Assembly (NCBI RefSeq): GCF_007752345.1
Contig: NZ_CP036299.1
Span: 992,001-1,056,000, forward strand
DNA: 64,000 nt
Source: Planctopirus ephydatiae
GTDB lineage: Bacteria; Planctomycetota; Planctomycetia; Planctomycetales; Planctomycetaceae
Reading direction: 5' to 3'
Position 1 is the stretch's first letter, and each line of letters opens with the position of its first letter. The translations under genes were made by a program, and so were the position numbers. This document shows positions 18,123-26,902 of the stretch, piece by piece. Below the pieces are notes generated by a model, which worked only from the letters and a program-made list of their open reading frames with translations, searched no databases and was not told the DNA's origin.

Positions 18123-18414
18123 TGACGCCCCGACTCAAAAACCCCTATTTTTCAGGAGTTTTCTGGATTTCTGGGCTGATTACGCCCGTTCAGCCCTCAT
18201 TTGACAGCAGAAAACCGGAATTCAAACCCCGGAAACTCCCCAGTTTCATCCTCTGTGCGAGAGACGAAAATTCCGTTATGCTCAGGTCATGAGGCCATTT
18301 TCCGCAAGAAATGGCTCGCAAAATTCCTTTGATACCCTCCCTTGCCAATGAAGATCAGTCAGCAAATATTCTTGATTGGCTTCCCCATTTCCACTGATTG
18401 AAAAGAACCAACGG

Positions 18415-19182
18415 ATGGCCGACTTCCTGATCCGCACAGGCTCATCGACCGGCCGCAAATTGAGTCTTCCTGCCCGGGAATTGATCGTCGGCCGTGATGA
18501 CAAGGCAGATATCCGTCTCAATTCTTCACTGGTCAGCCGCAGGCATTGTCGAATTCTCCCCGGAACTATCCTCAGGCCTGGAGTCGAAACCGTCATTGTC
18601 GAAGACCTCAAAAGTCAGAATGGCACTTTCGTCAATGAAGTTCCTATTTCTGCACCGACAACATTAGAACCTGGCGACAGGCTGCGGATTGGCGCCATGA
18701 TCTTTGAGCTTGCTGGTGCTGACTCGACAGGTTCACGAGCCTCGACCACTGATTCTGTGGCTGCACGCACCGGTTTTGCTCGCCCTCCATCGACTGCCGC
18801 CCCTTCGGAATCTGACATTACGGATTGGCTGTCTCTACCAGCCGGCCCAAAGCAAGATCAACTCGAGGCATCCTCGAATCGTTACGGTCTTGATCTTCCC
18901 GGGCAGGATCTTTCGGGAAAAGATCTTTCGGGTCAGGATACCGCTGAGATTGGTGTCGAAGTTCTTGATGCGGTTCGAAAAAGTCTCGAAGCGAAGTCAT
19001 CCTCCTCATTGCGGGATGATGCCGAGATTTCTTCCGTCACCACCGCACCAGCCAGTGATGACTCACCACAACTGGTTCCCTCCGCACCTTCAGGCGAGGC
19101 AGTTCTGCCACCCAATGAATGGACATTGCAGGCGGCAAGAATCATTCAGCAGTATTGGAAAAACACCACTCCTGGCTCTTGA
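18415..19182 (+). CDS. FHA-domain protein (copy 2)
   Basis: 255 residues from ATG at 18415; the frame is open from a TTG at 18376, but FHA proteins usually begin like MADFLIRTGSSTGRKLSL, so the inner start is preferred. Residues about 1-105 form the FHA fold: LIVGRDDKADIRLNSSLVSRRHC (G-R and S-x-x-H) and LKSQNGTFVN (N-G-T, the phosphothreonine-contact loop), then GDRLRIGAMIFEL. The remaining 150 residues are Ser/Thr/Asp-rich and low in complexity, with a local repeat L-S-G-K-D-L-S-G-Q-D. Plan and size match the FHA protein at 4150. It precedes rsmD in the same direction by 123 bases. Confidence 0.85.
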   Translation: MADFLIRTGSSTGRKLSLPARELIVGRDDKADIRLNSSLVSRRHCRILPGTILRPGVETVIVEDLKSQNGTFVNEVPISAPTTLEPGDRLRIGAMIFELAGADSTGSRASTTDSVAARTGFARPPSTAAPSESDITDWLSLPAGPKQDQLEASSNRYGLDLPGQDLSGKDLSGQDTAEIGVEVLDAVRKSLEAKSSSSLRDDAEISSVTTAPASDDSPQLVPSAPSGEAVLPPNEWTLQAARIIQQYWKNTTPGS

Positions 19183-19305
19183 GCAGGCATTATGAGAGAT
19201 GAGCAGTGTATTGTTGAGGATTACTTAACGATGCGACTCATGGGCTTATCACAGGTTCTTTGGCTCGTCGATTCACATTCGATTCTGTAGGAATTTCAGT
19301 CGTTC

Positions 19306-19953
19306 ATGCGAATTATCTCTGGTCGATTTCGTCGGCGAACATTGCAGGCCAATCCGGGAAACACGACGCGACCCATTACCGATCGTGCCAAAGTTATCCT
19401 TTTCGATAACATCGAAAGATTTTTCAAAGGTCAGCGTGTCCTGGATATCTTCTGTGGGACGGGTTCTCTGGGTCTGGAAGCGCTCAGCCGAGGTGCGGAA
19501 ACCTGTGTCTTCATCGAGCAGGATCATCGGGCGTTCGAACTTCTTAAGGCAAACATTGCCCATGTCGGTGCAACAGAGATCGCTGTCCCCTGGCGTGTCA
19601 GTGCGCTCAAGTCGTCACTGAAACCGAGAGGGACCCTGTGGTACCCTTATGGGCTGGTTTTTTTTGACCCTCCCTACGTCATGCTCAAGGACGTTCGGCC
19701 TGGCGAACCACTCTACCGCATGTTTCTGCGACTGGCTCGACCAGATATCACGACCGAGGATGTGCTCGTGGTCTTACGCGGGCCAGAGTGTGCAGAGTAC
19801 ACGCTTCCCGATTGCTGGCAGATTGAACGGAAAATGAAAGTGGGGAGCATGGAGCTGGCACTCATTCGCAAAGCTTATGCGACGCCACTTCCTGAGAACC
19901 AGACGGATGAAGACTCGGGAGTTGAAAGTGACGAACCGCAGGCAGGAAATTGA
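19306..19953 (+). CDS. rsmD: 16S rRNA (guanine966-N2)-methyltransferase RsmD
   Basis: 215 residues. RsmD methylates G966 of 16S rRNA in the 30S head using S-adenosylmethionine. The family signature is clear: MRIISGRFRRRTL followed by TRPITDRAKVILFDNI, the SAM-binding strand VLDIFCGTGSLGLEALSRGA, the acidic FIEQD at strand 2, and the catalytic FFDPPY (NPPY/DPPY-type motif IV). The C-terminal 30 residues (NQTDEDSGVESDE) form an acidic tail not usual in the family. Only one start fits, with AGGA rather far upstream. It is convergent with the FmdB-like gene, 23 bases away. Confidence 0.95.
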   Translation: MRIISGRFRRRTLQANPGNTTRPITDRAKVILFDNIERFFKGQRVLDIFCGTGSLGLEALSRGAETCVFIEQDHRAFELLKANIAHVGATEIAVPWRVSALKSSLKPRGTLWYPYGLVFFDPPYVMLKDVRPGEPLYRMFLRLARPDITTEDVLVVLRGPECAEYTLPDCWQIERKMKVGSMELALIRKAYATPLPENQTDEDSGVESDEPQAGN

Positions 19954-19976
19954 GCGGGATGGGTTGCAGGCCCACA

Positions 19977-20264
19977 TCACTTGCGAATGATATCCGGGCC
20001 ATCCCCACAGGTCTTTTCGTAGCCGTTCTTCCCTTTGACGTACTTAGTGAAACCCATCTTGTCGAGATTTCGGTCGGAAAGCTTTGTCGAATCGGACTGA
20101 GCACTCCAGGGTCGCGAGATGGCAGCCGATGTCAGGCAGCGGCGCACGGGAACTCCTGTCTCGGGATGCACTTCCAAAACTGGTGCTGAAATCGACTGCA
20201 GAATCTCGAAGCGGTCACCACCCGAGCCATCCGGCAGCACTTCTTCATACACATAAAGTGGCAT
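19977..20264 (-). CDS. FmdB-like small protein lacking zinc cysteines
   Basis: 95 residues. The start at 20264 has GGGAG 7 bases upstream; an ATG at 20291 is less likely. The N-terminus follows the FmdB/CxxC regulatory-domain layout (MPLYVYEEV...RFEILQSISAPVLEV...VRRCLT), where relatives read MPxYEYxC. Both C-x-x-C pairs of that zinc ribbon are replaced, by EEVLPDG and HPETGVP. The C-terminal half (LDKMGFTKYVKGKNGYEKTCGDGPD) keeps a G-F-T-K-Y segment. It is probably a soluble cytoplasmic protein; no function is known. It is the last gene of the minus-strand run, 66 bases after the ABC permease gene. Confidence 0.7.
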   Translation of the reverse strand: MPLYVYEEVLPDGSGGDRFEILQSISAPVLEVHPETGVPVRRCLTSAAISRPWSAQSDSTKLSDRNLDKMGFTKYVKGKNGYEKTCGDGPDIIRK

Positions 20265-20330
20265 GATCCAGCTCCCTTTACCGGGAAACAACCAGTCAAT
20301 ATCTGACGAAGAGGCTCTGCTTAATCAAAA

Positions 20331-21257
20331 TCAGGCCAGGTCGCGATCTTCAAACAAGATGAATGCGAGCAGAATACTGGCAGCAATGTAGCACAGGGCG
20401 TAGAGCGTGGCAGTTGCCAGGTAAATCGGTGGAACCATCGTTCCTGTAGAAATCGCTGTGCTCATGTTGAACCATTCGAGTCCTGGGAGCACAATCGAAA
20501 TCAGCTTGGCCATAAAGGCTACAAACTCAAACTTGATCGCTCCGGCCTGGACGAGCTGCGGGGTCAGGTTGCCGATCACATAGATCGGGAAGCAGATCGC
20601 CATGTTGACCACAAAGGGCAACCGGGTCGAGATCGCCACGCTGATCGCCCCCAGAATGGCAACTTCAAGGAAGGTCAGCACCAGACCAGGGAACATCTGA
20701 ATGACATCGGGGAGACGCTGGAGTGCTGTCGGAATCTCTTTGCTCGATTCGCGGGCATCGTAGCCAGCTTTGTAGAAAATCAGCAGCCCGAACACGATCG
20801 AAACCGGAATCATGTAGAGCAGCACGGTCTGGAGAATACCAATATATTTGCCGAGGATGAATTGCCTGCGAGTGATGGGCTTCGAAAGCAGCGTCATCGC
20901 TGTCTTACCTTCAATTTCGTCAGCAATACTGGTGCTGGCTGTCCACGTCGCAATGAGCAGGCCGCAAATCAGAATGGTGGTGAGTCCACACTCCTTGAGC
21001 ATCTTGAGATCTTCACCCAGCGAAAAAAAAGGCAGCCAGGTGTTGACCAATAGAAACACAATTGTCGCTGTGACTGAAAGCCAGAACACGGGTTGCCGCA
21101 CAGCTTCCTTTGTCGTGGCACGGGCAATGATCCCGCCTTTCGTGCCATACGAATAAGCCAGCAGCCCCCCAATGACAATCAGGGTTCCAATGCCAAATAG
21201 CGCCCAGTTGCCCAACTGGTTTGCCAGCTCGATGTTTGAAGCGGCCATTAACACCAT
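20331..21257 (-). CDS. ABC-2 type transporter permease
   Basis: 308 residues with about six membrane helices: IGTLIVIGGLLAYSY, LSVTATIVFLLVNTWLPFF, TILICGLLIATW, ILQTVLLYMIPVSIVFGLLI, LEVAILGAISVAIS, and a C-terminal LYALCYIAASILLAFIL. The cytoplasmic loop after helix 3 has SIADEIEGKTAMTLLSKPITRRQFILGKY, the ABC-2 permease signature (E-x-x-x-x-T-x-x-x-L-L-S-K-P-x-x-R-x-x-x-x-x-K). Such proteins pair with an ATPase to export drugs, lipids or polymers. No ATPase gene is adjacent; the nearest is at 37397. GAGG precedes the ATG at 21257. Substrate unknown. Confidence 0.85.
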   Translation of the reverse strand: MVLMAASNIELANQLGNWALFGIGTLIVIGGLLAYSYGTKGGIIARATTKEAVRQPVFWLSVTATIVFLLVNTWLPFFSLGEDLKMLKECGLTTILICGLLIATWTASTSIADEIEGKTAMTLLSKPITRRQFILGKYIGILQTVLLYMIPVSIVFGLLIFYKAGYDARESSKEIPTALQRLPDVIQMFPGLVLTFLEVAILGAISVAISTRLPFVVNMAICFPIYVIGNLTPQLVQAGAIKFEFVAFMAKLISIVLPGLEWFNMSTAISTGTMVPPIYLATATLYALCYIAASILLAFILFEDRDLA

Positions 21258-21528
21258 GAGAATCCTCGAATATCAACCGCTGAAGTCAATCGTAATCACA
21301 CTCAGCCAAGGACGATGTCGAGATCCTACCCGATCAACGGGAGAACTTTCGAGCAGATCGCCATGACCATTCTGTAACAAAGCACAACGACCACGCATGA
21401 TACGACAGCCAGTGACTGAATGCTGGTCTCCCGTGAGAAAAGACCTTAACAAATGCGTTTCCAGGCTCCCTTTGCCGTCGTTTTCCGAAAAAAATGTCAA
21501 ACACAAAGGCTGGAAACTGAACGCATAT

Positions 21529-22221
21529 TCATTTGTTAAGTGTGGAAATCGTCTTCTGCAAGATCCATTCCCCAGTGATCACCAGTGCCAACAGCGGGAT
21601 TCCCCAACTGACGCTCTTCGCGAGCCCTTGCTCCAACCAGGCCTGTCTCACCATAGAACTCCCACTCAGCGAGAGGATTCGATAGGGAATCTGCAGGATC
21701 AGCACCAACGCCGCGAGCCAACCCCAGTGATGTCGTTTGAACCCAGCCATCCACTGGCCCTGAAATGTCTTAATCGTTGAGCGAGTCAGACCACAGCCAG
21801 GACAATCAATATCGAACAAACGCCGGGACATGCAGGCGTGCGGAAATGGCCAGTAAAACTGGCCGTCTGTCGTGTTGACGACATCGGGTGCGATCGCGCT
21901 CAACCCTGCAGGAATCCACAACAGCAATCGATCCTTCATGTGCGGTTCGGGATCCTGTAACGCTAAATCTTCGCTGGCAATCAACCATGGGGCCATGAGC
22001 AGCGCCCCCAGAGCCAGCATCAGCAGTATCCAGTCGGAAAGTCGGCGATGTCCTCTCACTGGAGAAGACTGGTCATTTTGATGCCGCGATATGCCGTTCG
22101 ATTCGAAAGAAAGTGAGCCTTGTAAATTGTTCTGATTGGCGTGCTCGGTATGGGAATACTCTAAAAAAGTCTCCGGAGCATATCCGGAAGTATCTGCATG
22201 AACAGGTAGGTGAGATTCCAT
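21529..22221 (-). CDS. DUF2752 membrane protein
   Basis: About 230 residues from the ATG at 22221; the frame is open to 22341 and no start has a strong ribosome site, so the N-terminus is uncertain. The first 55 residues are polar. Membrane helix 1 is WILLMLALGALLMAPWLIA; then comes the DUF2752 core: FPHACMSRRLFDIDCPGCGLTRSTIKTFQGQW, whose C-P-G-C-G-L-T-R is diagnostic, and helices LAALVLILQIPYRILSL and SWGIPLLALVITGEWIL. DUF2752 proteins are small membrane proteins of unknown function, common in planctomycetes and Bacteroidetes. It overlaps the preceding 76-residue gene by up to 61 bases. Confidence 0.8.
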   Translation of the reverse strand: MESHLPVHADTSGYAPETFLEYSHTEHANQNNLQGSLSFESNGISRHQNDQSSPVRGHRRLSDWILLMLALGALLMAPWLIASEDLALQDPEPHMKDRLLLWIPAGLSAIAPDVVNTTDGQFYWPFPHACMSRRLFDIDCPGCGLTRSTIKTFQGQWMAGFKRHHWGWLAALVLILQIPYRILSLSGSSMVRQAWLEQGLAKSVSWGIPLLALVITGEWILQKTISTLNK

Positions 22222-22391
22222 ACCAGAGCCATTCCTAAGCTTAAGCCGATCATCGACAGCCCACTTTTCCATTGTCCCAGAGCACAGCGCGAGGCACCAA
22301 TCAAAATCCCACCCAGTTGGCAGAAAAGACAAATCAGCCAATCACCGGTTGAGAGTCGAGAACTGGTGGAATCGGTGGAAGTAGGTTCCAT
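22161..22391 (-). CDS. Small two-helix membrane protein
   Basis: 76 residues. The ATG shares a base with the larB stop (TGATG), and AGGA lies about 5 bases upstream, so translation is coupled to larB. After a polar N-terminus (Ser/Thr-rich) come two hydrophobic segments: DWLICLFCQLGGILIGASRCALGQW and GLSMIGLSLGMALVWNLTYLFMQIL. The first recalls the G-G-x-x-G-x-H pattern of TM2-type proteins, but only loosely. Function unknown. It lies between larB and the DUF2752 gene in a tight three-gene unit, which suggests a shared membrane task for the two small membrane proteins. Confidence 0.7.
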   Translation of the reverse strand: MEPTSTDSTSSRLSTGDWLICLFCQLGGILIGASRCALGQWKSGLSMIGLSLGMALVWNLTYLFMQILPDMLRRLF

Positions 22392-23245
22392 CAGTTTCCT
22401 GCCTTCATCGATGCGTGTGGCCGGGCAATCAAACCGGCAACGTACCCTCCCTTAAACCCGGCGTCGATATTGACCACGGTGACGTTGGCAGCACAACTGT
22501 TGAGCATCGAGAGCACGGCTGCCAGACCACCAAAATTGGCGCCATAGCCGACACTCGTCGGGACAGCAATCACAGGCACCGCCACCCAGCCTGCCACTGC
22601 CGAAGGCAAAGCGGCCTCCATCCCAGCGACCACCACCACCACAGCAGCCTGTCGCAAGCGGGGCAATTCCGCCAGCAATCGCTGCGGTCCTGCGACTCCC
22701 ACATCGCAGATTAACTCCACCGGCGCCCCCAGCCATCGAGCCGTTTCAGCAGCTTCTTCCGCCACCGGGCGGTCACTTGTCCCGGCCGTTACCACACAGA
22801 CTGTCTGAGAATGCCGGGGCAGGTTCCCCAAGGAAACAGTGCGGGCCAGGCTGTTGACAGTCGCCGCAGGAAATGCCATCAGCAACGCTTCGGCCTGATC
22901 CGGCGTCAATCGAGTCGCCAATGCCGGCTGCTGGGATCTGGCCAAAAGCTCAAAAGCGTCAACGATCTGATCAGGCCGCTTGCCTGGACCATAGATCACC
23001 TCGGGAACACCGCATCGCGAATATCGGCCCAGATCGAGCCTCAATTCACCGCCGGTATTTAATCGCAAGGCATCGAGAAGTGGCAATTGCGCTTTGAGAT
23101 CGTCATCACTCAAATCACCATTTCGCCAGGTGGCTAGCAGCTCCCACAGACTTTTCTCCTGGGGAAAATGAGTCGACTGGCTTTGATGAACAGAAACTGC
23201 TGATGGATCAGAAACTGGGGATGGATTCGGAGGCGAATCGGGCAT
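22391..23245 (-). CDS. larB: LarB, nickel-pincer nucleotide cofactor biosynthesis
   Basis: 284 residues. LarB carboxylates and hydrolyses nicotinic acid adenine dinucleotide, giving the precursor that LarE and LarC turn into the nickel-pincer cofactor of lactate racemase-type enzymes. The PurE-like domain is well conserved: VCVVTAGTSDRPVAEEAAETA, DVGVAGPQRLLAELP, VVVVAGMEAALPSAVAGW, PVIAVPTSVGYGANFGGLAA and MLNSCAANVTVVNIDAGF. The N-terminal 90 residues include the usual LDLGRYSRCGVPEVIYGPGK. GAGGTG is 8 bases before the ATG. Neither larC nor larE is in the window; the next genes encode small membrane proteins instead. Confidence 0.93.
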   Translation of the reverse strand: MPDSPPNPSPVSDPSAVSVHQSQSTHFPQEKSLWELLATWRNGDLSDDDLKAQLPLLDALRLNTGGELRLDLGRYSRCGVPEVIYGPGKRPDQIVDAFELLARSQQPALATRLTPDQAEALLMAFPAATVNSLARTVSLGNLPRHSQTVCVVTAGTSDRPVAEEAAETARWLGAPVELICDVGVAGPQRLLAELPRLRQAAVVVVVAGMEAALPSAVAGWVAVPVIAVPTSVGYGANFGGLAAVLSMLNSCAANVTVVNIDAGFKGGYVAGLIARPHASMKAGN

Positions 23246-23403
23246 GGTTATTCACCTCGTACAATCGTTATCCAAACATCTGATCGATGATGAATGGCAA
23301 AGTGGACATTAGCCGAGTTGCCGTAAGCAGCTCGAACTTGGCCAATCGATCGTGGTTGTCTGCCATTCCACCTGGTGCATTCTCATGCACCCTACATTCG
23401 AGA

Positions 23404-24438
23404 CTAGACCGTGAAGAACTCGGCAGCATCCTGATAAAACGCCGGGTCGAGTGTCTTCAGCTTGCCGACGGCATCCTGCAGTGCGACGTCTACAATCGAT
23501 GTTCCCTGCAGAGCCACCATCCGTCCAAACTTCTTCGCGATGACCAGTCGCCCGGCTCCCACACCCAGACGCGTCCCGAGAACACGATCATAAGCCGATG
23601 GTGTGCCACCACGCTGGAGGTGCCCGAGAATAACATGGCGGGTTTCGATTCCCGTCCGCTTTTCAATGATCGAAGCCACCAGTTCGCCGACACCACCGAG
23701 GCTGACATGTCCGAAGTCGTCGACCTTGGCATTGGATGTCACGTAGCCTTCTTCGGGTGCAATCACAGCTCCTTCACTGGCGACCACGATGCCCCACATT
23801 TTGCCGGCTTCACGTCGTTTCTTGAGGACGTTGCACATCGCCTCGATATCGACCTTGATTTCTGGAACAAGAATATAATCCGCAGAGCCAGCCATCCCGG
23901 CTTCGCAGGCAATCCAGCCCGCGTGGCGTCCCATCGTTTCCACGACAATGATCCGCTGGTGCGATTCGGCCGTCGTCCGCAAGCGATCAATCGACTCCAT
24001 ACAAATGTTAATCGACGTATCAAAACCAAAAGTCACATCGGTGCAGGAAAGATCATTGTCGATGGTCTTGGGGCAGCCAATCGTATTGAGCTTGTGGTCG
24101 TTGTAGAGTTTATTGGCCACGCCTAACGTATCGTCACCACCAATGGCAATCAGAGCATCGAGGCCCAACCGCTCGTAACTGGCCAGCAGCTTTTTGACAT
24201 CGTCAGGGTTCTTGTAAGGGTTGGTACGGGAAGAACCCAGAATGGTGCCACCCTTCCATAGAATGTCAGCGGTATTCTCCAGCGTCAGTGGCGTGCCAAT
24301 CCCGTCGATGGCACCGCGCCAGCCGCGCTGCAGGCCAATGACTTCACCACCTGCATTGCCAATCACCCGGACTGCACCGCGAATGACGGCATTCAAGCCG
24401 GGGCAATCTCCACCGCCAGTGAGAATTCCAACTTTCAT
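23404..24438 (-). CDS. Phosphofructokinase, probably pyrophosphate-dependent
   Basis: 344 residues, full length. The family motifs are [35 protein letters not shown] (residues 99-108), PKTIDNDL (123-130), ETMGRHAGW and [21 protein letters not shown] phosphorylates fructose 6-phosphate; Asp127 is the catalytic base. The residues that separate donors are telling: Asp103 (E. coli ATP enzyme Gly104) and Lys124 (E. coli Gly124). Together D and K mark PPi-using enzymes, which are reversible. The donor call rests on these two positions. GAGG precedes the ATG. It lies between accC and larB, 117 bases after accC. Confidence 0.92.
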   Translation of the reverse strand: MKVGILTGGGDCPGLNAVIRGAVRVIGNAGGEVIGLQRGWRGAIDGIGTPLTLENTADILWKGGTILGSSRTNPYKNPDDVKKLLASYERLGLDALIAIGGDDTLGVANKLYNDHKLNTIGCPKTIDNDLSCTDVTFGFDTSINICMESIDRLRTTAESHQRIIVVETMGRHAGWIACEAGMAGSADYILVPEIKVDIEAMCNVLKKRREAGKMWGIVVASEGAVIAPEEGYVTSNAKVDDFGHVSLGGVGELVASIIEKRTGIETRHVILGHLQRGGTPSAYDRVLGTRLGVGAGRLVIAKKFGRMVALQGTSIVDVALQDAVGKLKTLDPAFYQDAAEFFTV

Positions 24439-24555
24439 ACGATTTGCCTCTACTGTTGCTGTCTCTATGGCCTGCTGCAGAGCCCGGAACGAAAGCTCAA
24501 TTCATGGTCACTCGTCGTTGGCTGGCAGCAGGGTCTATCAGATCAAAAGCGTTGG

Positions 24556-25902
24556 CTATCTGCCAACCAGTTCCTGCTCGACGAACGTGGTGTACATCTT
24601 GCCTTCGACAAATGCCGAGTGATTGAAGATGCGCTTGAGCAGCGGAATTGTGGTTTTGACACCTTCGAGCACCAGTTCATCGAGGCAACGCTTCATACAG
24701 GCAATGGCTTCGAGCCTGGTGGGCTTGTGCACAATCAGCTTGCCAATCATCGAATCGTAGTAAGGAGGGATGACATAGCCTTCATGGACATGGGAATCCC
24801 AGCGAACGCCCAATCCACCCGGAATACGGAGCTTCGTGATCTTCCCTGGTGATCCACGGAAATCGTTATCCGGGTCTTCAGCATTGATACGTACTTCGAT
24901 GGCGTGACCATTACAGGGAACCTGTTTCTGCTTGATCCCCAGTGGTTCATTTGCCGCCACACGGATCTGCTGCCGAATGAGGTCAATTCCCGTAACCTGC
25001 TCAGTGACTGGGTGCTCAACCTGAATACGGGCATTCACTTCAATGAAGTAGAAGTTGTTGTCTTTATCGACGATGAACTCGCAGGTACCGGCATTGGTGT
25101 AGCCTGCCGTTTTCACGAGACGAACCGCTGCTTTGCAAAGTTCTTCTCGAACGTTGTTGGGCAAGTTGGGTGCAGGTGATTCTTCAATCATCTTCTGATG
25201 ACGGCGCTGTGTCGAACAATCGCGTTCCCACAAATGCAGCACTTCGCCATGCTGATCCGCCAGAATCTGCACTTCCACATGGCGCGGATTCTCGATGTAT
25301 TTTTCGAGGTAGACGCCCGCGTTGTTAAAAGCCTTTTCCGCTTCAAGAGCCGCCTGCTTAAGGCCTGCCTTCAACGTAATATCGTTACGGGCGACACGCA
25401 TCCCTTTGCCACCACCACCTGCGGTCGCTTTGATCAGAACTGGATAGCCAATCTTGTTGGCAATACCAATAGCGGTCTCTTCGTCGGTAATCAGTCCATC
25501 ACTACCCGGAACGAGATTCACCTTAGCCGATTTCGCGATTTCTTTCGCAGTGACCTTATCACCCAGCTTCGCCATGGCCTCATGCGGAGGGCCAATAAAC
25601 TCAATGTTGCAACTGCGGCAGACTTCCGCAAAGTGTTCGTTCTCGGAAAGGAAACCATACCCGGGATGAATCGCCTGGACATTACCCACTTCTGCTGCAC
25701 TGATGATACGATTGATCAGCAGATAGCTGTTCGCCGATTGTGCCGGCCCGATGCAATACGCTTCATCGGCGAGGCGAATGTAATCCGCGTTACGATCAGC
25801 CTCACTGAAAACAGCGACTGTCTGAATCCCCATTTCGCGGCAGGCACGAATGATTCGAAGAGCAATCTCGCCACGGTTGGCTACTAAAATCCGTTGAAAC
25901 AT
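24556..25902 (-). CDS. accC: Acetyl-CoA carboxylase, biotin carboxylase subunit AccC
   Basis: 448 residues, the standard length. AccC carboxylates the biotin on AccB with ATP and bicarbonate, the first step of fatty-acid synthesis. Features in order: [33 protein letters not shown]-grasp glycine loop [36 protein letters not shown], the metal site [18 protein letters not shown], and [11 protein letters not shown] near the end. The Glu-Val-Asn-Ala version of the metal site is more often seen in acyl- and pyruvate-type carboxylases than the E-M-N-T form of E. coli AccC. It is separated from accB by 284 bases, an unusually long gap. Confidence 0.96.
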   Translation of the reverse strand: MFQRILVANRGEIALRIIRACREMGIQTVAVFSEADRNADYIRLADEAYCIGPAQSANSYLLINRIISAAEVGNVQAIHPGYGFLSENEHFAEVCRSCNIEFIGPPHEAMAKLGDKVTAKEIAKSAKVNLVPGSDGLITDEETAIGIANKIGYPVLIKATAGGGGKGMRVARNDITLKAGLKQAALEAEKAFNNAGVYLEKYIENPRHVEVQILADQHGEVLHLWERDCSTQRRHQKMIEESPAPNLPNNVREELCKAAVRLVKTAGYTNAGTCEFIVDKDNNFYFIEVNARIQVEHPVTEQVTGIDLIRQQIRVAANEPLGIKQKQVPCNGHAIEVRINAEDPDNDFRGSPGKITKLRIPGGLGVRWDSHVHEGYVIPPYYDSMIGKLIVHKPTRLEAIACMKRCLDELVLEGVKTTIPLLKRIFNHSAFVEGKMYTTFVEQELVGR

Positions 25903-26186
25903 GGCTGGTCGTGTCCATCAGCAAAAACTTAGGTGTCGAAACCTGATGCGATTACTTCGTTTCGAGTGGCCCTCAGTCGTTCTGACTAAGAACTGCTCTC
26001 TAACAACCCGCTCAACACAACGATTCTTGATAGATTCAGCTGACCAATTGAGCCGGGTTGAACTGTCAAAATGAAGAGAGACCGCGTAAGAGCCAATTGT
26101 CTGAATGCGTCGAAACTTCCGTTTTGCACGGCCGTTCGCTCACAAACAGGCGACGTACTCCGGTCGATCCATCCTGCGGACCGAGA

Positions 26187-26681
26187 CTATGGTCGAACAC
26201 GGAACAGTGGCTGACCGTATTCCACGGGATCGCCATTCTTCACAAGCACTGCAGCGATTGTGCCACTGACTTCCGCTGGAATCTGGTTGAAGACCTTCAT
26301 GGCCTCAATAATGCACACCACAGTTTGCGGGCCAACTGTCGAACCCACATTCACGAAAGCTGGGTCTTCGGGTGTTGGTGACGTATAGAACGTCCCCACT
26401 GTCGGGCTCTTGATATCAATTAGACCGGCTTCCGCAGCAGGGGCTGACGCAGCAGGAGCAGCGGCTGCCGGAGCCGATGCCACAGGCGCTGCTGGAGCAG
26501 GGAGATAGGTGGGGGCTGGAGCCGCCACTGTCACCGTGCTTGAGCCGCGGCGCAGACGGATATGCTCTGGCCCGTTCTTCAAATTGACTTCACTCAGATC
26601 ATGCTTCTCCATGAGTTCAAATAACTGCTGGAGCTTCTGCAGATCGAACGGCTCGCCGCTCGCTGGTGATGCTTCGGACAT
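26187..26681 (-). CDS. accB: Acetyl-CoA carboxylase biotin carboxyl carrier protein AccB
   Basis: 164 residues. AccB carries biotin between AccC and the carboxyltransferase. An N-terminal helical region ([21 protein letters not shown]) and IRLRRG lead into an Ala/Pro-rich linker (residues about 52-85), then the biotinyl domain [21 protein letters not shown]...[18 protein letters not shown]. Lys129 in E-A-M-K is the biotinylated residue, and the thumb-like P-T-P-E-D-P is present as in classical BCCPs. GAGGA is about 9 bases upstream of the ATG. It lies upstream of accC in the same direction and downstream of the M24 peptidase gene. Confidence 0.96.
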   Translation of the reverse strand: MSEASPASGEPFDLQKLQQLFELMEKHDLSEVNLKNGPEHIRLRRGSSTVTVAAPAPTYLPAPAAPVASAPAAAAPAASAPAAEAGLIDIKSPTVGTFYTSPTPEDPAFVNVGSTVGPQTVVCIIEAMKVFNQIPAEVSGTIAAVLVKNGDPVEYGQPLFRVRP

Positions 26682-26902
26682 CCCGAAAATTCCTCGAAGA
26701 GTTAGGACATATCAATAATGAGTGATAAGACCGGACGGATAGTGCCGGAGATCACCTGCCAAAACCCGCTTTACCTTCGTCAATCGTGCCCATCTTCGCA
26801 ACTCACTCCCCTCTGTTTCACACCTCAGCGATGGCAATTCAGAGGGTTTGGCTACCAAAACAACACAAGAATAATATACGCATGTATGGTTGAAAGGGGA
26901 TT

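Noticed and set aside
23287-24126. 279-codon plus-strand frame opposite the PFK gene
   Set aside because: Antisense to a gene with complete catalytic motifs; no signal of its own.
25198-25887. 229-codon plus-strand frame opposite accC
   Set aside because: Antisense to the ATP-grasp core of a well-conserved gene.
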